Assembly (NCBI RefSeq): GCF_003665095.1
Contig: NZ_RCHV01000002.1
Coordinates: 3,656,001-3,720,000 of the forward strand
Direction: 5' to 3'
From: Streptomyces sp. Z26
GTDB taxonomy: Bacteria; Actinomycetota; Actinomycetes; Streptomycetales; Streptomycetaceae
Length of the DNA: 64,000 nt
Part shown: positions 13,271-22,641 of the stretch, in pieces
Layout of the letters: each line of letters starts with the position of its first letter
How positions within the stretch are numbered: the first letter of the stretch is position 1
Translations under genes and position numbers: made by a program
The notes under the pieces: model-generated
The model's input: only the letters and a program-made list of their open reading frames with translations
The model's database searches: none
What the model was told of the DNA's origin: nothing

Positions 13271-15601
13271 GGCCGCACCCGCCAGGAGCTGGTCGAGCAG
13301 GCGGATGGCACCGGCCTTGTGCAGGGGCTCGTTGCCGTTGCCGCACTTGGGCGACTGGACGCAGGACGGGCAGCCCGCCTCGCACTCGCAGGAGGCGATG
13401 GCCTCGCGGGTGGCGGTGAGCCATTCCCGCGCCGTACGGAAGCCGCGTTCGGCGAAACCGGCGCCGCCGGGGTGACCGTCGTAGACGAACACCGTCGGCA
13501 GCAGGGTGTCCTGGTGCAGCGGGACGGACACGCCCCCGATGTCCCAGCGGTCGCACGTCGCGAACAGCGGCAGCAGCCCGATCGAGGCGTGCTCGGCCGC
13601 GTGCAGCGCCCCGGCGAGGATCTCCGGACCGACCCGGGCCGCGTCGAGCTGGTCCTCGGTGACCGTCCACCAGATCGCGCGCGTACGCAGGGTGCGCGGC
13701 GGGAGGTCGAGCTTCGACTCACCCAGCACCTCGCCCGTGACGAGCTTCCGCCGGAGGTACGAGACGACCTGGTGGGTGACCTCGACCGCCCCGAAGTGCA
13801 GCGTGCCGTCACCCCACGGGACCGCCGTCTCCGTTTCGAGCACGGAGATGGCCGTGGTGTCCCGCGCCACCGTGGACCACGGCGGGCTGGACTCCTCGAC
13901 GAGGGCGACGGCGTCGTCCAGGTCGAGGCGGTTCACCACGTACGTGCGCCCCTGGTGCAGGTGGACGGCCCCCTCGTGGACGCTCGCGTGCGCCGCCCCG
14001 GCGTCGACCGTGCCGAGGAGGCGCCCGGTGCCCTCCTCCACCACCTGGAACGGCTTGCCGCCCCCACCCCGGATGTCGGTGAGGTCGGCGGCGCGCTCCC
14101 GCTTCGTCCAGTACCAGGACGAGCCCCGCCGCCGCAGCAGCCCGCGCCGCCCCAACTGCTCCAGCAGGCGCCCGTACTCGGGGCCGAACAGCTTCGCGTC
14201 CGCCTCGGTGAGCGGGGTCTCGGCGGCGGCGGCGCAGAGGTGGGGCGCGAGGACGTACGGGTTGTCGGGGTCGAGGACGGTCGACTCGACGGGGTGCCGG
14301 AAGAGCGACTCGGGGTGGTGCACGAGATACGTGTCCAACGGGTCGTCGCGCGCGACGAGTACGGCGAGCGCGCCCCTCCCCGTACGCCCCGCGCGCCCCG
14401 CCTGCTGCCACAGCGAGGCGCGGGTACCGGGATAGCCGGTGATGAGGACTGCGTCCAGGCCCGAGACGTCGACGCCGAGTTCGAGCGCGGTGGTGGCGGC
14501 GAGGCCGAGGAGTTCGCCGGAGTGCAGGGCCCGTTCCAGCGCCCGGCGTTCCTCGGGCAGGTAGCCGCCCCGGTAGGCCGCGACCCGCCCCGGCAGCGTC
14601 CGGTCCACATGGGCGAGGCGGTCCTGCGCGATGAGCGAGACGAGTTCGGCGCCGCGCCGGGAGCGCACGAACGCGACGGTGCGGACGCCCTGCGTCGCGA
14701 GGTCGGTGAGCAGTTCCGCGGTCTCGGCGGTGGCCGTACGGCGTACGGGTGCGCCGCGTTCGCCGTGCAGCTCGGTCAGGGGCGGCTCCCAGAGGGCGAA
14801 GACGAGTTCGCCGCGGGGAGAGGTGTCCTCGGTGACGGCGGTGACCGGGACGCCGGTCAGCCGGCCGGCGGCCTCCTCCGGGTCGGCGGAGGTGGCGGAG
14901 GCGAGGAGGAAGACGGGCTCGGAGCCGTACCGGGCGCAGAGCCGCCGCAGCCTGCGCAGGACCTGTGCGACGTGCGAGCCGAACATGCCGCGGTAGGTGT
15001 GGCACTCGTCGACGACGACGTAGCGCAGGGCACGCAGGAAGGAGGACCAGCGCGCGTGGGCGGGCAACAGCCCGCGGTGGAGCATGTCCGGGTTGGTCAG
15101 CACGTAGTTGGCGAAGAGGCGGACCCACTCGCGTTCCTCGAAGGGGGTGTCGCCGTCGAAGACGGCGGGGCGCACCGCCGTGCCCAGAGGCGCGGCCAGT
15201 TCGGCCACGGCCCGGCGCTGGTCGGCGGCCAGGGCCTTGGTGGGGGCGAGGTAGAGGACGGTGGCGCCGCGGCCGTTGGGCGCCTCGGCGCCGTCGAGGA
15301 CGGTGCTCAGGGCGGGCACCAGGTAGGCCAGGGACTTCCCCGAGGCGGTGCCCGTGGCGACGACGGTGGAGGTGCCGGTGATCGCGTACGCGGCGGTGCG
15401 CGCCTGGTGCTCCCAGGGCCGCTCGATGCCGGCGGCGCGTACGGCGTCGATCACCTCGGGCCGTATCTGATCAGGCCAGTCCGCATGGCGGCCGAGCCTC
15501 GGGGGCACATGCTCCGTATGGGTGATGCGCGCGGCCCGGTCCGGTCCGGAGGCGAGACGTTCGAGCACTGTCAGGGGCTCGTGGGTGTTGGCCATCGGCA
15601 T
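13268..15601 (-). CDS. DEAD/DEAH-box helicase with DUF1998 C-terminal domain
   Basis: The protein has 777 residues from the ATG at 15601 (another ATG at 15595). Walker A GTASGKS is at residues 84-90 and the DECH box at 198-201. The second RecA-like domain carries VLITGYPGTRASLWQQAGRA and GRTGRG. The C-terminal region holds a four-Cys cluster (CECEAGCPSCVQSPKC) typical of the DUF1998/MrfA-like branch, which in other bacteria works in DNA crosslink repair. Sequence upstream of the ATG stays open and reads AFNHLPAGPHDALRSLSV, which looks conserved, so the real start may be further upstream. It is divergent from bldG. Confidence 0.88.
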   Translation of the reverse strand: MPMANTHEPLTVLERLASGPDRAARITHTEHVPPRLGRHADWPDQIRPEVIDAVRAAGIERPWEHQARTAAYAITGTSTVVATGTASGKSLAYLVPALSTVLDGAEAPNGRGATVLYLAPTKALAADQRRAVAELAAPLGTAVRPAVFDGDTPFEEREWVRLFANYVLTNPDMLHRGLLPAHARWSSFLRALRYVVVDECHTYRGMFGSHVAQVLRRLRRLCARYGSEPVFLLASATSADPEEAAGRLTGVPVTAVTEDTSPRGELVFALWEPPLTELHGERGAPVRRTATAETAELLTDLATQGVRTVAFVRSRRGAELVSLIAQDRLAHVDRTLPGRVAAYRGGYLPEERRALERALHSGELLGLAATTALELGVDVSGLDAVLITGYPGTRASLWQQAGRAGRTGRGALAVLVARDDPLDTYLVHHPESLFRHPVESTVLDPDNPYVLAPHLCAAAAETPLTEADAKLFGPEYGRLLEQLGRRGLLRRRGSSWYWTKRERAADLTDIRGGGGKPFQVVEEGTGRLLGTVDAGAAHASVHEGAVHLHQGRTYVVNRLDLDDAVALVEESSPPWSTVARDTTAISVLETETAVPWGDGTLHFGAVEVTHQVVSYLRRKLVTGEVLGESKLDLPPRTLRTRAIWWTVTEDQLDAARVGPEILAGALHAAEHASIGLLPLFATCDRWDIGGVSVPLHQDTLLPTVFVYDGHPGGAGFAERGFRTAREWLTATREAIASCECEAGCPSCVQSPKCGNGNEPLHKAGAIRLLDQLLAGAA

Positions 15602-15796
15602 CGAGTCTGTCACCGCCGGGACGGACAATGACCGCAAGGCGTCGTGCGGCCCTGCTGGTAAGTGATTGAATGCTTCTGCGGCTGCCGATCCGTCCCCTGC
15701 CGTCGCCCGCCTCGGGCGGGAGACCACCGGAGGGGGCCCCAAAGCAAGGGGACGCCCCAGGGGCGGACCGCTCGATAGCAAGGTGCTGGAGGATCC

Positions 15797-16138
15797 GTGG
15801 ACCTGTCCCTGTCGACCCGTACTGTCGGCGATCGCACGATCGTCGAGGTCGGTGGCGAGATTGATGTATACACCGCGCCCAAGTTGCGCGAGCAGCTCGT
15901 CGAGCTCGTGAACGACGGGAGCTACCACCTCGTCGTGGACATGGAAGGGGTGGACTTCCTCGACTCCACCGGTCTCGGTGTGCTCGTCGGTGGACTCAAG
16001 CGGGTGCGTGCCCACGAGGGCTCGCTCCGACTCGTCTGCAACCAGGAGCGCATTCTCAAGATCTTCCGTATCACGGGCCTGACCAAGGTGTTCCCGATTC
16101 ACGGCTCCGTCGACGAGGCCGTCGCCGCCACCGACTGA
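15797..16138 (+). CDS. bldG: Anti-sigma factor antagonist BldG
   Basis: The 113-residue protein is a complete STAS domain. It starts MDLSLSTRTVGDRTIVEVGG and contains FLDSTGLGVLVGGLKR with Ser57, the residue that is phosphorylated in BldG and SpoIIAA-like proteins. The GTG at 15797 has a GGAGGA site at 15788-15793. In Streptomyces BldG is needed for aerial growth and antibiotic production and controls sigma factors by binding anti-sigma proteins. The next gene encodes the expected anti-sigma partner. Confidence 0.95.
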   Translation: MDLSLSTRTVGDRTIVEVGGEIDVYTAPKLREQLVELVNDGSYHLVVDMEGVDFLDSTGLGVLVGGLKRVRAHEGSLRLVCNQERILKIFRITGLTKVFPIHGSVDEAVAATD

Positions 16139-16290
16139 GGTCACCCGCCGACTCGCCGCGCCGTCCGTACGGACCGTGGGGCGGCCGGAGCAGACACCGG
16201 AAGAGGGTTGCCGGGCCCGTGTCAGGGCCCGGCAGCCGTGAACGCGCATCCGTCGCACCCGTAACTCCGCCCGTACCCGAGGGGGATGGC

Positions 16291-16740
16291 ATGGCCACCG
16301 TGGAACTCCGTTTCAGCGCGCTTCCGGAGCACGTGCGGACCGCGCGACTGGTGGCCGCGGCCGTGGCACGCCGTGCCGGAGTCGACGAGGCCGTGCTGGA
16401 CGAGGTGCGGCTCGCCGTGGGCGAGGCCTGCACCCGCGCGGTGGGCCTGCACATGAGCAACGGCGTCGACAGCCCCGTACGCGTCGCCCTGATCGAGGAC
16501 GAGAAGAAGTTCTCCATCGAGGTCGGCGACGAGTCCCCGGGCACCGTCGGCGCCCTCGTCCCGGGCGCCCGGGACGAGATCCCCGAGGCCCCGTCCGAGG
16601 ACGAGGAGGCGGAGGCCGACAGCGAGATGGGGCTCGCCGTGATCAGCGGACTGGTCGACGACGTCGAGATCACCGCTGATGAGAAGGGCGGGATCATCCG
16701 TATGAGTTGGCCCGCGACCTCCGTCGCCACGCTTCCCTGA
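16291..16740 (+). CDS. Anti-sigma factor, serine kinase-like ATPase, BldG operon partner
   Basis: From the ATG at 16291 the protein has 149 residues. It starts MATVELRFSALPEHVRTARL and contains VLDEVRLAVGEACTRAVGLH, the N box of the RsbW/SpoIIAB HATPase_c family. A long acidic insert (PSEDEEAEADSEMG) precedes the GLAVISGLVDDVEI segment, which stands in place of a classical glycine lid. It lies 152 bases after bldG with an intervening GC-rich gap. It probably phosphorylates or binds BldG and holds a sigma factor. Confidence 0.85.
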   Translation: MATVELRFSALPEHVRTARLVAAAVARRAGVDEAVLDEVRLAVGEACTRAVGLHMSNGVDSPVRVALIEDEKKFSIEVGDESPGTVGALVPGARDEIPEAPSEDEEAEADSEMGLAVISGLVDDVEITADEKGGIIRMSWPATSVATLP

Positions 16741-16763
16741 AAGATCGTTAAAAAGATCATTCC

Positions 16764-16784
16764 TCGGCCCGTCAATTCGGCCGA
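16764..16784 (+). terminator. Short hairpin after the anti-sigma gene
   Basis: TCGGCC (16764-16769) pairs with GGCCGA (16779-16784) around a nine-base loop, 24 bases after the stop. The stem is short, so termination here is only possible. Confidence 0.35.
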
Positions 16785-16966
16785 CACCCTCGAATGAGGG
16801 AATTCCCGCCGCGCGCTCCATTCGATCTTCGCTGACCGACGGCTCATCGCCGCGGTCGCGCTCTGTTTTGATCCCGAGCCGCTACCTAGAATCCGTCCAC
16901 CATCTTTGCAGCCGGACGCCTGGGCGTGCCTTGCGCGCGCCCGTGCGCCAGAGTCAAGGAGGACGA

Positions 16967-19459
16967 ATGGCGGGGCATATCAGCCCACTTCAGAAGCACC
17001 AGCACCTCGCTGACGCCGCACTCACGAGCGGCAACCGCGCGCTCGTGATCGTGATCGCGCTCGTGGCGGTCGCGGCACTCGGTGTCGGTCTGGTGCTCGT
17101 CAGGCAAGTGCTCGCCGCCGGTGAGGGCACCGACAGCATGAAGAAGATCGCCGCGGCCGTCCAGGAAGGCGCCAACGCCTATCTGGCACGGCAGTTGCGT
17201 ACGCTCGGCGTATTCGCCGTGGTGGTCTTCTTCCTGCTGTTCCTGTTGCCCGCCGACGATACGTCGCAACGGATCGGCCGTTCGCTGTTCTTCCTGGTCG
17301 GTGCCGCTTTCTCGGCGGCCACCGGCTATATCGGAATGTGGCTCGCGGTACGCAGCAATGTACGTGTGGCCGCTGCGGCCCGTGAGGCCACGCCGAACGG
17401 AAGTGGCGGCGCAAGCGAAAGCGCCAGTGGAATCGCGGGCAGTGACGCCGGCGGAAACGCGGGTGAGAACGCAGGCGGGAACGTCAGCGGAATCGGAAAC
17501 GCGAACGGCGCCGGAAAATCCGTCGATCTCACCGCCGTCGCGCACACGGCGACGAAGATCGCGTTCCGTACGGGTGGCGTCGTCGGCATGTTCACCGTCG
17601 GACTCGGCCTGCTGGGCGCCGCCGTCGTCGTCCTCGTCTACGCGGACGACGCCCCCAAGGTGCTGGAGGGCTTCGGTCTCGGTGCCGCGCTGATCGCGAT
17701 GTTCATGCGGGTCGGCGGCGGCATCTTCACGAAGGCCGCCGACGTCGGCGCCGACCTGGTCGGCAAGGTGGAGCAGGGCATCCCGGAGGACGACCCGCGG
17801 AACGCCGCCACCATCGCCGACAACGTGGGCGACAACGTCGGGGACTGCGCGGGCATGGCGGCCGACCTCTTCGAGTCGTACGCCGTGACGCTGGTCGCCG
17901 CGCTGATCCTCGGCACCGCCGTGTTCGGTGACGCCGGACTGGCGTTCCCGCTCCTCGTACCGGCGATCGGCGTGATCACCGCGATGATCGGCGTCTTCGC
18001 CGTCGCCCCCCGCCCCACCGACCGCAGCGGCATGACCGCCATCAACCGCGGCTTCTTCATCTCCGCGGTGATCTCGCTGGTGCTCGTGGCCGTCGTGACC
18101 GTCCTGTACCTGCCGTCCAGCTACGGGGGCCTGGAGAACGTCCCCGCGGCCATCGAGGGCCACGACGGCAACCCGCAGGTGCTGGCCGTGACGGCCGTCG
18201 CCATCGGCATCGTCCTGGCCGCGGTGATCCAGCAGCTCACGGGATACTTCACCGAGACGTCCCGCAAACCCGTGCAGGACGTGGGCAAGACGTCCCTGAC
18301 GGGCCCGGCCACGGTGGTCCTCTCCGGCATCTCGCTCGGCCTGGAGTCCGCGGTGTACACCGCGCTGCTGATCGCCCTGAGCGTGTACGGGGCGTTCCTG
18401 CTCGGCGGTGGCACGCTGATGCTCTCGCTGTTCGCGGTCGCCCTCGCGGGCACCGGCCTGCTGACGACCGTCGGCGTCATCGTCGCCATGGACACCTTCG
18501 GTCCGGTGTCCGACAACGCGCAGGGCATCGCCGAGATGTCGGGCGACGTCGAGGGCGCGGGCGCGCAGGTGCTCACCGACCTCGACGCGGTGGGCAACAC
18601 CACGAAGGCGATCACCAAGGGCATCGCCATCGCGACGGCGGTGCTGGCCGCGGCGGCGCTGTTCGGCTCGTACCGCATCGAGTTGTCGAAGGCGCTCGCG
18701 GAGGCGGGCGAGGGCGGCGCCGAGATGCTGGAGGTCCTGGACATCGCCCAGCCGAGCACCCTGGTGGGGCTGATGCTGGGGGCGAGCGTCGTCTTCCTCT
18801 TCTCGGGGCTGGCGATCAGCGCGGTGTCGCGTTCGGCCGGTTCGGTGGTCTACGAGGTGCGGCGGCAGTTCCGGGAGAAGCCCGGGATCATGGACTACAC
18901 CGAGACCCCGGAGTACGGCCGCGTCGTCGACATCTGCACCAAGGACGCGCTGCGCGAGCTGACGACGCCGGGGCTGTTGGCGGTGTTCGCGCCGATCTGC
19001 GTGGGCTTCACGTTCGGGGTCGGCGCGCTCGCGGCGTTCCTCGCGGGCGCGATCGGCGCGGGCACCCTGATGGCCGTCTTCCTCGCCAACTCGGGCGGTG
19101 CCTGGGACAACGCGAAGAAGATGGTCGAGGACGGTCACCACGGCGGCAAGGGCAGCGAGGCCCACGAGGCCACGGTGATCGGTGACACGGTCGGCGACCC
19201 GTTCAAGGACACGGCCGGTCCGGCGATCAACCCGCTGCTGAAGGTGATGAACCTGGTGGCGCTGCTCATCGCACCCGCCGTCGTGCAGTTCAGCTACGGG
19301 GACGACGAGAGCGCGGGCGTACGTGCCGCTGTCGCCGTGGTGTCGGGCGCGATCATCGTCGGCGCGGTGTACGTGTCCAAGCGGCGCGGGATCGCCGTGG
19401 GTGAGGAAGGCAACACCGGGCAGTCGAAGCCGTCGGGCGCACCCGCCGCGACGACCTAG
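16967..19459 (+). CDS. hppA: Proton-translocating membrane pyrophosphatase, K+-independent type
   Basis: The ATG at 16967 is preceded by AAGGAGG. The 830-residue protein has the many helices of the family and its pyrophosphate-binding motifs (DVGADLVGKVEQGIPEDDPR, DNVGDNVGDCAGMAADLFE). It splits cytosolic pyrophosphate and pumps protons outward across the membrane. The motif GNTTKAITKG has Lys where K+-dependent enzymes have Ala, so it should be K+-independent. Residues about 141-184 form a Gly/Asn/Ser/Ala-rich insert in the loop before the FRTGGVVGMF helix, not usual in homologues I know. Usual length is about 760-800 residues, so the insert accounts for the excess. Confidence 0.95.
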   Translation: MAGHISPLQKHQHLADAALTSGNRALVIVIALVAVAALGVGLVLVRQVLAAGEGTDSMKKIAAAVQEGANAYLARQLRTLGVFAVVVFFLLFLLPADDTSQRIGRSLFFLVGAAFSAATGYIGMWLAVRSNVRVAAAAREATPNGSGGASESASGIAGSDAGGNAGENAGGNVSGIGNANGAGKSVDLTAVAHTATKIAFRTGGVVGMFTVGLGLLGAAVVVLVYADDAPKVLEGFGLGAALIAMFMRVGGGIFTKAADVGADLVGKVEQGIPEDDPRNAATIADNVGDNVGDCAGMAADLFESYAVTLVAALILGTAVFGDAGLAFPLLVPAIGVITAMIGVFAVAPRPTDRSGMTAINRGFFISAVISLVLVAVVTVLYLPSSYGGLENVPAAIEGHDGNPQVLAVTAVAIGIVLAAVIQQLTGYFTETSRKPVQDVGKTSLTGPATVVLSGISLGLESAVYTALLIALSVYGAFLLGGGTLMLSLFAVALAGTGLLTTVGVIVAMDTFGPVSDNAQGIAEMSGDVEGAGAQVLTDLDAVGNTTKAITKGIAIATAVLAAAALFGSYRIELSKALAEAGEGGAEMLEVLDIAQPSTLVGLMLGASVVFLFSGLAISAVSRSAGSVVYEVRRQFREKPGIMDYTETPEYGRVVDICTKDALRELTTPGLLAVFAPICVGFTFGVGALAAFLAGAIGAGTLMAVFLANSGGAWDNAKKMVEDGHHGGKGSEAHEATVIGDTVGDPFKDTAGPAINPLLKVMNLVALLIAPAVVQFSYGDDESAGVRAAVAVVSGAIIVGAVYVSKRRGIAVGEEGNTGQSKPSGAPAATT

Positions 19460-19487
19460 CCGCAGGCGGCTGACCTGGCACAACACC

Positions 19488-19523
19488 GGGGCGGGCGGGG
19501 CTTGTTGACGCTCCGTCCGCCCC
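19488..19523 (+). terminator. Terminator hairpin after hppA
   Basis: GGGGCGGGCGG (19488-19498) pairs with CCGTCCGCCCC (19513-19523) with one G-U pair. It lies 28 bases after the hppA stop. Confidence 0.75.
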
Positions 19524-19670
19524 TTCGTACGGGCATGTCGGCATGCGTCCCGGGTCTCGACGTGTGGTGCAAACGGATCAAACAGGCACAGAACGCTCGT
19601 CCGTCTCGCCGCCGATGCGTCCGTGCCGTGTAAGTTCCGGGCCGGGACTGCCACGGAAGGGACCGATCCG

Positions 19671-20243
19671 GTGAACAAGAAGCACACGGCTGTACTGTCC
19701 GGCGCGGCGGCACTCGTCCTCGCGCTGGCCGGATGCGGCGGCGAGGACGACAGCGGCAAGGAGGCGGACGACTGGGCCAAGAAGGTCTGCGACCAGGTGA
19801 AGCCCCAGGTCGGCAAGATCCAGAAGGCCAACACCTCCATCAACGAGGCGTCCCAGCAGAAGAAGTCGCCGGAGGAGGTCAAGAAGACCGACTCGGCCGC
19901 GTTCCAGGACATCTCCGAGGCGTACAAGTCCCTTGCCACGGCGGTCGACAACGCCGGTGAGCCGCCCGTCGACAAGGGCGAGAAGCTCCGTACGGACGCG
20001 GTGAAGGAGCTGAACGGGCTCTCGCGGCAGTACGGCGAGCTGAAGAAGAGCGTCGACAAGATGAACACGAAGGACCAGGCGAAGTTCGCCTCCGGGCTGA
20101 AGGAACTGGCCACCAAGCTCGGTGAGCTGGGGCAGAGCGGGGACGAGTCGCTCCAGAAGCTCCAGTCCGGTGACCTGGGCAAGGCCATGGCCGAGCAGGA
20201 AGGCTGCAAGCGCCCGTCCCCGGCGAGCACCTCGGACGCGTGA
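19671..20243 (+). CDS. Small secreted lipoprotein, unknown function
   Basis: The GTG start gives a 190-residue protein with a lipoprotein signal (SGAAALVLALAGCGG, Cys about residue 21). The mature part is hydrophilic and helical, rich in Lys and Glu (EVKKTDSAAFQDISEAYKSL), with two later Cys (VCDQVKPQV and EGCKRP) that may form a disulfide. It should be anchored outside the membrane. The same kind of gene follows hppA in other Streptomyces. A GC-rich 290-base gap with no visible feature follows. Confidence 0.75.
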   Translation: MNKKHTAVLSGAAALVLALAGCGGEDDSGKEADDWAKKVCDQVKPQVGKIQKANTSINEASQQKKSPEEVKKTDSAAFQDISEAYKSLATAVDNAGEPPVDKGEKLRTDAVKELNGLSRQYGELKKSVDKMNTKDQAKFASGLKELATKLGELGQSGDESLQKLQSGDLGKAMAEQEGCKRPSPASTSDA

Positions 20244-20533
20244 CGCGGCGCGGAGCGCGTGACGCGGCGCGGGGCACGGAGTGCGCGGGTGTGACGGCCG
20301 TGGCGCGCGCGTGAGCTGACGGGCCGTCGGCCGGGTCCGGCGCGGCCCGGTGACCGGCGCGGACCGGCGTACGTGCCGGGGTGCGCGGTGGCGGAGGGGC
20401 GCGCGCGTACGGTTCCGGGCGGCGTACGGAGGGCCCGGCGGGCGTACGCCGTCCGGCGCGCGCACAGTCGGTCCGGGCGCGCTCGTCCCGACGCGCCCCG
20501 GCGTGAACGCGCGGTGGGCGCCACAATGGTTCC

Positions 20534-22159
20534 GTGACCCACCCGTTCCCCCTTCCCGAGCCCACGCCCGAGGCCGCCGACCGGCTCCGCGCCGCGCTGC
20601 TCGACGCCCGTTTCACCGCCGACGGCCTGCTGGACCTGCTCGGCGCCCCCGCCTACGCGGCCCTCTCCCGCAGCGAGACCGTGCCCGCGTCGCGCGCCAC
20701 CCGCGGCGGCGGTCCGCTCGCGACGCTCGTCCGGCTGTTCCTGCTCCGGCAGCCCGTCAGCGCTGAGCAGGCGTACGCCGCGCTCCCGGGCGAGGAGGCC
20801 CTGGCGGACGGCTGGCTGGTCCGCGTCGAGCAGACGGGGGACGAGACGCGGGCGCGGGTGCCGTACGGCGCCGACGTGCCCGACGCCGTACGCGCCACCG
20901 TCGACATCCGCCCGTACAGCGGCCCCGCGGGCCAGGACTGGTGGATCGTCTCCGACCTCGGCCGAGCCGTGGGCGGCGCGGCGGGCGCCGGACGCGCCGG
21001 GGGCCCCGCGCCCGAACTCCCCGACCCGGGCGCCGACGTGGTCCTCGGCGTCGGCGGCGCCTCCACCACCCTGGCGGGCCTCACCGTCCGCGGGCCGGTC
21101 GCCCGCGCCCTCGACCTCGGAACGGGCTCCGGCATCCAGGCGCTGCACGCTGCCCAGCACGCCGCCCACGTCGTCGCCACCGACCTCAACCCGCGCGCCC
21201 TGCGCATGACCCGGCTCACGCTCGCGCTCTCCGGCGCCGCCCCCGCGGACCTGCGGGAGGGCTCCCTCTTCGAACCGGTCGCGGACGAGGGGCCGTTCGA
21301 CCTGATCGTCTCCAACCCGCCGTTCGTCATCTCGCCCGCGCGCGGCGCCGAGGACCGCCTCACGTACCGCGACGGCGGCATGAGCGGCGACGACCTCTGC
21401 CGCACGCTCGTCGAGCGGGCCGCCGACCACCTGGCCGACGGCGGCTACTGCCAGCTCCTCGCCAACTGGGAGCACCGCGAGGGCGAGGACTGGCGCGACC
21501 GTGTCACCTCCTGGGTGCCGCCGGGCTGCGACGCGTGGATCGTGCAGCGCGAGGTGCAGGACGTCGCGCAGTACGCGGAGTTGTGGCTGCGCGACGCCGG
21601 GGACCACGTGGGCGGGGAACACGCCGACGGCCCGGAGGGGTACGCGGTGCGGTACGGCGCGTGGCTGGACGAGTTCGAGGCGCGCGGTACGACGGCGGTC
21701 GGCTTTGGCTGGATCACGGTGCGCGCGACGTCCGCCGAGACGCCGTCCGTCATCGCGGAGGAGTGGCCGCACCCGGTTGAGCAGCCGCTCGGCGACGTCG
21801 TACGCGCCCACTTCGACCGGCAGGACTTCCTGCGCGGCACCGACGACGCCGCGCTCCTCTCCTGGCACTTCCGGCTCGCTGACGAGGTCGTACAGGAACA
21901 GGTCGGGCTGCCCGGCGCCGAGGACCCGGAGCACGTGGTGCTGCGGCAGCACCGGGGGATGCGGCGCGCCACGAAGGTCGACACCGTCGGCGCGGGCTTC
22001 GCCGGGGTGTGCGACGGGTCACTTCCGGCGGGGCGGATTCTGGACGCGATCGCGCAGCTGCTGGGGGAGGACCCCGTACGGCTGCGGGACAGTACGCCGG
22101 AGCAGATCCGGGAGCTGGTCGCGCAGGGCTTCCTGCTGCCGGTGCCCGAGCCGTCCTGA
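20534..22159 (+). CDS. Class I SAM-dependent methyltransferase with extra N- and C-terminal domains
   Basis: The protein has 541 residues from a GTG at 20534. An N-terminal helical domain (residues 1-170) precedes a methyltransferase core with motif I LDLGTGSGIQALHAAQ (about residue 195) and motif IV LIVSNPPFVIS (about 258), the NPPF/Y signature of N6-adenine, glutamine or rRNA methyltransferases of the HemK/RsmC type. A further domain follows to the end. The substrate cannot be told; ribosome or release-factor modification is likely for this motif. Confidence 0.8.
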   Translation: MTHPFPLPEPTPEAADRLRAALLDARFTADGLLDLLGAPAYAALSRSETVPASRATRGGGPLATLVRLFLLRQPVSAEQAYAALPGEEALADGWLVRVEQTGDETRARVPYGADVPDAVRATVDIRPYSGPAGQDWWIVSDLGRAVGGAAGAGRAGGPAPELPDPGADVVLGVGGASTTLAGLTVRGPVARALDLGTGSGIQALHAAQHAAHVVATDLNPRALRMTRLTLALSGAAPADLREGSLFEPVADEGPFDLIVSNPPFVISPARGAEDRLTYRDGGMSGDDLCRTLVERAADHLADGGYCQLLANWEHREGEDWRDRVTSWVPPGCDAWIVQREVQDVAQYAELWLRDAGDHVGGEHADGPEGYAVRYGAWLDEFEARGTTAVGFGWITVRATSAETPSVIAEEWPHPVEQPLGDVVRAHFDRQDFLRGTDDAALLSWHFRLADEVVQEQVGLPGAEDPEHVVLRQHRGMRRATKVDTVGAGFAGVCDGSLPAGRILDAIAQLLGEDPVRLRDSTPEQIRELVAQGFLLPVPEPS

Positions 22160-22295
22160 CGGTCGTCCCGCCGGGCGTCCGGACCCGTGCGCCGGGGGAG
22201 TGCGGGAGCGCGCGCCGGGGGCGGGTGGCGCTCCGGCAGCCTCGCGTTCATCCGGAGTTGGGACGGGCGCCCGCACCGCGTGTGAGGCTGCGCCC

Positions 22296-22493
22296 ATGGA
22301 CAGTGGACCCGCGGTGTTCGCCGGGGCGGTCTTCACCGCGTTCGGCGCCGGACTGATGCTGTGGACGGGCGCCCGCGCGGCGCGCGGCCTGCCCGTGGCG
22401 GAGGGCGTACGGCAGTCCACGGCCACCGTGGTCGGCGGCTGCTTCGGGCTGGCCACGGGCCTCGCGGGCCTCTGGACGCTGCTGTCGGGCTGA
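22296..22493 (+). CDS. Small two-helix membrane protein
   Basis: This 65-residue protein reads MDSGPAVFAGAVFTAFGAGL and later VVGGCFGLATGLAGLWTLL, giving two membrane helices joined by a basic loop (GARAARGLPV). It sits between the methyltransferase and topA genes on the same strand. No ribosome-binding site is strong. Homologous small proteins occupy the same place in other Streptomyces as I recall. Function unknown. Confidence 0.65.
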   Translation: MDSGPAVFAGAVFTAFGAGLMLWTGARAARGLPVAEGVRQSTATVVGGCFGLATGLAGLWTLLSG

Positions 22494-22641
22494 CGCGCTG
22501 CGGGCACATCGGGCGGCAGGAAACTCGGATGTCGGGTTACCGTTCGAGTGGCGTTGCGGACTTTTCCCGTTTGACATGGGGGCGGGAGGTACGGTCACAC
22601 TCCGCAGCGACACCGAAGCCGATCCGGAGAGAAGAGCGAAG

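Noticed and set aside
16741..16966. Riboswitch upstream of hppA
   Set aside because: Only a short hairpin next to the previous gene is evident; no known riboswitch core could be recognised by eye.
16886..21952. Very long open frame on the minus strand across hppA, the lipoprotein and the methyltransferase genes
   Set aside because: It is antisense to three well-supported genes, has low-complexity Arg/Gly/Ala-rich sequence and no domain. High GC removes stop codons in the opposite frame.
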